From contig JBDNFP010000274.1 of assembly GCA_041689775.1 (NCBI GenBank), positions 1-8,499 on the forward strand: a stretch of 8,499 bases of DNA, written 5' to 3'. The notes beneath the pieces are model-generated. The model ran no database searches and was not told the origin of the DNA. It saw only the letters and a program-made list of their open reading frames with translations. Shown here one piece after another: positions 6,321 through 8,499 of this stretch. The stretch comes from JBDNFP01 sp041689775. GTDB taxonomy: Bacteria; Bacteroidota; Bacteroidia; Cytophagales; Spirosomataceae. A program made the position numbers and the translations under genes. How positions within the stretch are numbered: position 1 is the first letter of the stretch; each line of letters begins with the position of its first letter.

Positions 6321-7205
6321 TTACTCGGTGAGTTGGAGTAAGCTACCCCGCGCCATCTCTTCGTAGCCTTCGAGCGAAGGGGGGGGCGCCACTAGCGGCG
6401 CCCGGTGTTCGCCAAATGGCATTACCAACAAATGTTTAAAGTTGGCGTTCTCATGGAGATCCATGTGCGTATCTACACCAAAGACTACTTCGGAGGCAGG
6501 CAGGCGGCTGAATGTACCAAACATGCGGTCCCACACGCTCAGCACGTCACCATAGTTGGTGTCGGTGTAGGGCTGCTGATAGTGATGATGGACGTGGTGT
6601 ATATTGGGCGTGACGAACAGCAATCCCACGATGTGATCCACTTTATCGGATAGCCGGAAATTACTGTGGGCGAAAACGTTGGAAATGACCTGAAAGAACT
6701 GCCGGGCCAGCACCATCCAGAAACCCGCCCCCGTGACGAACACCCAGATTACGAGCAGAAACAGGCGAAAACCCGTTTCGAGCGGATGTTCCCGCAATAC
6801 CGTAGAGCTGTCCATATTGCGGTCGCTGTGGTGAACGAGGTGCACCATCCACAGCGGCGTGAACTTGTGCATGAAGCGGTGGTAGACGTATTCCAGCAAA
6901 TCAAGTAGCACGAAGCTGACGACGAATTTGGCGAACGTATTGGGAAGCGGCAGCCAGTAGATCAGGCCAAACTGGTGCAGCGCCACCCAGCCCGTGGCGA
7001 AAGTCAGCATGACGCCCAGTACGAACTGCACTGGTGCATCCACGAGCATAAAGTAGCTATTGGTGAGCGCGTGCCGCCATTTCTTGTAGTTCATACCGAG
7101 GGCTAGGGCATTCTCGATGTTCCAGAAAATGAAGATCGAAATCGTCAGCACGGCGATGCGGTGGGAGTCAGGTTGGTGTTCGAAATATAGTTGGAGGGAG
7201 TTCAA
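6321..7205 (-). CDS. Fatty acid hydroxylase / sterol desaturase family membrane protein
   Basis: Members of this superfamily are di-iron integral membrane oxygenases that hydroxylate or desaturate acyl chains or sterols. The 294-residue protein carries the histidine clusters that bind the two irons: HRFMH at 109-113, HLVHH at 122-126, a further His at 180 (AHSNFRL) and HHVHHH at 203-208, followed by the typical tail YTDTNYGDVLSVWDRMFGTF. Hydrophobic segments at about 17-36, 51-76, 91-106 and 143-168 fit a four-helix inner-membrane fold. The start is TTG at 7205: the frame runs further upstream to a stop, but holds no ATG or GTG there, and the next ATG (residue 38) would remove the first helix. 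It is the first gene of a tight operon. In a bacterium of this group the substrate is more likely a fatty acyl chain of an envelope lipid than a sterol, but the exact substrate cannot be read from the sequence. Confidence 0.88.
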   Translation of the reverse strand: MNSLQLYFEHQPDSHRIAVLTISIFIFWNIENALALGMNYKKWRHALTNSYFMLVDAPVQFVLGVMLTFATGWVALHQFGLIYWLPLPNTFAKFVVSFVLLDLLEYVYHRFMHKFTPLWMVHLVHHSDRNMDSSTVLREHPLETGFRLFLLVIWVFVTGAGFWMVLARQFFQVISNVFAHSNFRLSDKVDHIVGLLFVTPNIHHVHHHYQQPYTDTNYGDVLSVWDRMFGTFSRLPASEVVFGVDTHMDLHENANFKHLLVMPFGEHRAPLVAPPPSLEGYEEMARGSLLQLTE

Positions 7206-7581
7206 AATCGTCGATTGGTTAAGTCTTAAAAATTGGGTTTTATTAAAATTTCAATTGCCTATTTTGCTTTTCAGTTGACATTTAATACAGATTCAACCAA
7301 GGGAAAGAGTGTGGATAGAATCTGACATGATTATCAGCCACTTTTGATTTATTGATAAATCCTCCACAATAGTACAGGGACTTGACCGGTTGCAAAATGG
7401 TAAATCGGCGAACGGGCCAACTAGCTCGGTGGAAAGGAGAAATCTGTCGATGACGTTTTTAAGTTTTTTTAGGATGGTTAGCCTTACACTATGAAATTGA
7501 AAACATAGCATTCGATCACTACTAATAGGTTGGAAGTAGGGTCAAAAAGGTTGGGTTGGGAAGGCTATTTTTTTATTCAGG
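7206..7581. other. Intergenic region upstream of the operon, no supported gene
   Basis: This AT-rich stretch of 376 bases must contain the promoter of the four-gene operon if there is one, but I find no good TTTG/TAnnTTTG or TTGACA/TATAAT pair on the minus strand. A 72-codon minus-strand frame (7293-7511) has no convincing family match. The region separates the operon from the decayed DUF4249 gene, which reads in the same direction. Confidence 0.5.
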
Positions 7582-8290
7582 CTAAACGAACCGCACAGAA
7601 TCCGATATGGTGATGGCCCCGAAAACACCCACGGCGTTTGGGAACTGCGTGGGCCGAAGAAACACGGGTTCCACGAAAGGATTGAACAGGGCCAGCTTTT
7701 GGCGGTCGATTTGGTCGTAGAAGTCGAAGCAGTTCTTGTCCATCGTTTGCAGCCGGATATAGCCCACGTCGCCCTTCTTGTGTAGGTAGGTGGGTTCGGC
7801 TACGATGGTCAGCGTACCACTGCCCCGGCTGGGGTATACCGTCCGACCAATCTCCCGCACCCGCACCCGTTGGTCGGTCAGGCAGGAGCTCTTTACGCCG
7901 GCGGCGTCGTAGGTGGAGCTATCGATGCTGCGAGCCATCGTGTAGCGATAGTAGGCGCCTGGGCGGTTCTGGTCCCGTAAATTGATGACTACGCCCTCAT
8001 GGTCGCCGTACAAATCCTTGAAACTGGAAACGTAACTGATGCTGTCGATGGGTGTCACGGGCAGGTTCGTGGTGGCCGTGGCCGTATAGGTTTGGCTTTG
8101 CCAGAGAATCTCCAGGTGGTAGGTCGCCTGGGTACGAATGGGATTTTGCTTTTATAAAAGCATCGAAAGCCGTTGTAAAGAGAATCGGGAGCCAGCAGAT
8201 AGGTGCTATCGCCCGTGGCGGTGCCGCAGTAGGTAGTCGAATAGCCCATCCACTGGCAAATAAAAGGTGTCTACGTGGGTACTAAGGCTA
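7582..8290 (-). pseudogene. DUF4249 protein, 5'-truncated and frameshifted
   Basis: DUF4249 proteins are Bacteroidota surface or periplasmic lipoproteins, often encoded beside TonB-dependent receptors. The C-terminal part is open from 8058 to the TAG at 7582-7584 and in frame further up to about 8148. It includes TYHLEILWQSQTYTATATTN, PIDSISYVSSF, the FNPFVEPVFLRPTQ block and GVFGAITISDSVRFV, the typical family ending. Upstream the reading continues in another frame (YSTTYCGTATGDSTYLLAPD, then SLYNGFRCFYKS); the join at 8144-8147 fits loss of one A. A further shift at 8245-8247 (one G too many) leads to HVDTFYLPVDG. Above that I find no signal peptide, lipobox Cys or the usual N-terminal block, so the start is missing. 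No receptor gene is in the window. The left limit of the remnant is approximate. Confidence 0.7.
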
Positions 8291-8352
8291 AGTGGGAAAT
8301 GGGAGGAAAAGGTTGGATTCGGGGTGATGAAAATTAAACCATTTATTACTAA

Positions 8353-8393
8353 TAATTATAACCTACTGATTTTCAATGGTTAGGTAATAATTA
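8353..8393 (-). terminator. Hairpin overlapping the stop codon of the right-edge gene
   Basis: TAATTATAACCTA (8353-8365) and 8381-8393 pair at 12 of 13 positions around a 15-base loop. The right arm includes the TAA stop (8391-8393) of the minus-strand gene, and the sequence after the left arm is AT-rich. It may end that transcript, but the stem is AT-rich and the T tract is poor. Confidence 0.35.
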
Positions 8394-8499
8394 AGCGGCT
8401 TTACAGCCAAATCGATAAAGCTGCTGGACATCGGGATTATTTTTATCCACCTCAACGCCTTTGGGCAAAATGGAAATAAACATATCGAGCAGCAACTGA
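8391..8499 (-). CDS. Unrecognised protein, C-terminal end
   Basis: A minus-strand frame enters from the right edge and ends at the TAA at 8391-8393 with 35 readable residues: QLLLDMFISILPKGVEVDKN, then NPDVQQLYRFGCKAA. It has ordinary soluble-protein composition with one amphipathic helix followed by a charged tail. I do not recognise the family. It points the same way as the DUF4249 remnant but is separated from it by about 100 bases and a hairpin, so it is probably a separate transcription unit. It could be a real C-terminus or the end of another remnant; the window does not show enough to tell. Confidence 0.45.
   Translation of the reverse strand, partial: QLLLDMFISILPKGVEVDKNNPDVQQLYRFGCKAA

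Noticed and set aside
7275..7280. TTGACA on the plus strand as a -35 element
   Set aside because: No TATAAT-like box follows at 16-18 bases, and no plus-strand gene lies downstream.
7293..7511. 72-codon minus-strand frame with a faint HxlR-like stretch (SSPCTIVEDLSINQKWLIIM)
   Set aside because: The likeness is limited to a few residues, the winged-helix core is absent, and the rest has no family look, so it is treated as chance or an unprovable remnant.

Overview
The window looks like a piece of a Bacteroidota genome, most likely Cytophagales (Spirosoma-like). The pointers are the family mix: a DUF5686 outer-membrane barrel with a carboxypeptidase-like regulatory domain, two DUF2147 secreted proteins, a DUF4249 C-terminus, and a ParA/ParB pair of the plasmid or mobile-element type. 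This placement is inferred from gene families and not from a marker gene.

Layout. Positions 1-89 hold the first 29 codons of an IS5-like transposase that leaves through the left edge. Positions 292-1898 hold a minus-strand parA-parB partition pair. It carries three apparent frameshifts, one of them at a 12-base G tract inside the ParA Walker A motif. A perfect 11-bp inverted repeat (1912-1934) lies just upstream of parA. Positions 2038-2672, on the plus strand, hold two decayed chromosomal-type genes, an EamA/DMT permease fragment and a DUF1232 (YkvA-like) gene that abuts it. A 16-bp-arm hairpin (2688-2728) separates these from the next block.

Positions 2742-7205 are the intact heart of the window. 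This is a tight four-gene minus-strand operon, transcribed in the order fatty acid hydroxylase/sterol desaturase, DUF5686 outer-membrane barrel, DUF2147, DUF2147. The gaps are 13, 33 and 59 bp. The predicted products lie in the inner membrane, outer membrane and periplasm, which suggests (inference only) a shared job in modifying, moving or sensing an envelope lipid.

Positions 7206-7581 show no convincing gene. Positions 7582 to about 8290 are a 5'-truncated, frameshifted DUF4249 gene. Positions 8391-8499 are the C-terminal end of an unrecognised minus-strand gene, with a hairpin overlapping its stop codon.

The overall pattern is an intact operon of about 4.4 kb flanked on both sides by broken genes. 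Many lesions are single-base changes in short homopolymers, which could be sequencing error. The DUF1232 gene also carries a nonsense codon and a 13-codon internal deletion, which argues for real decay at least there.
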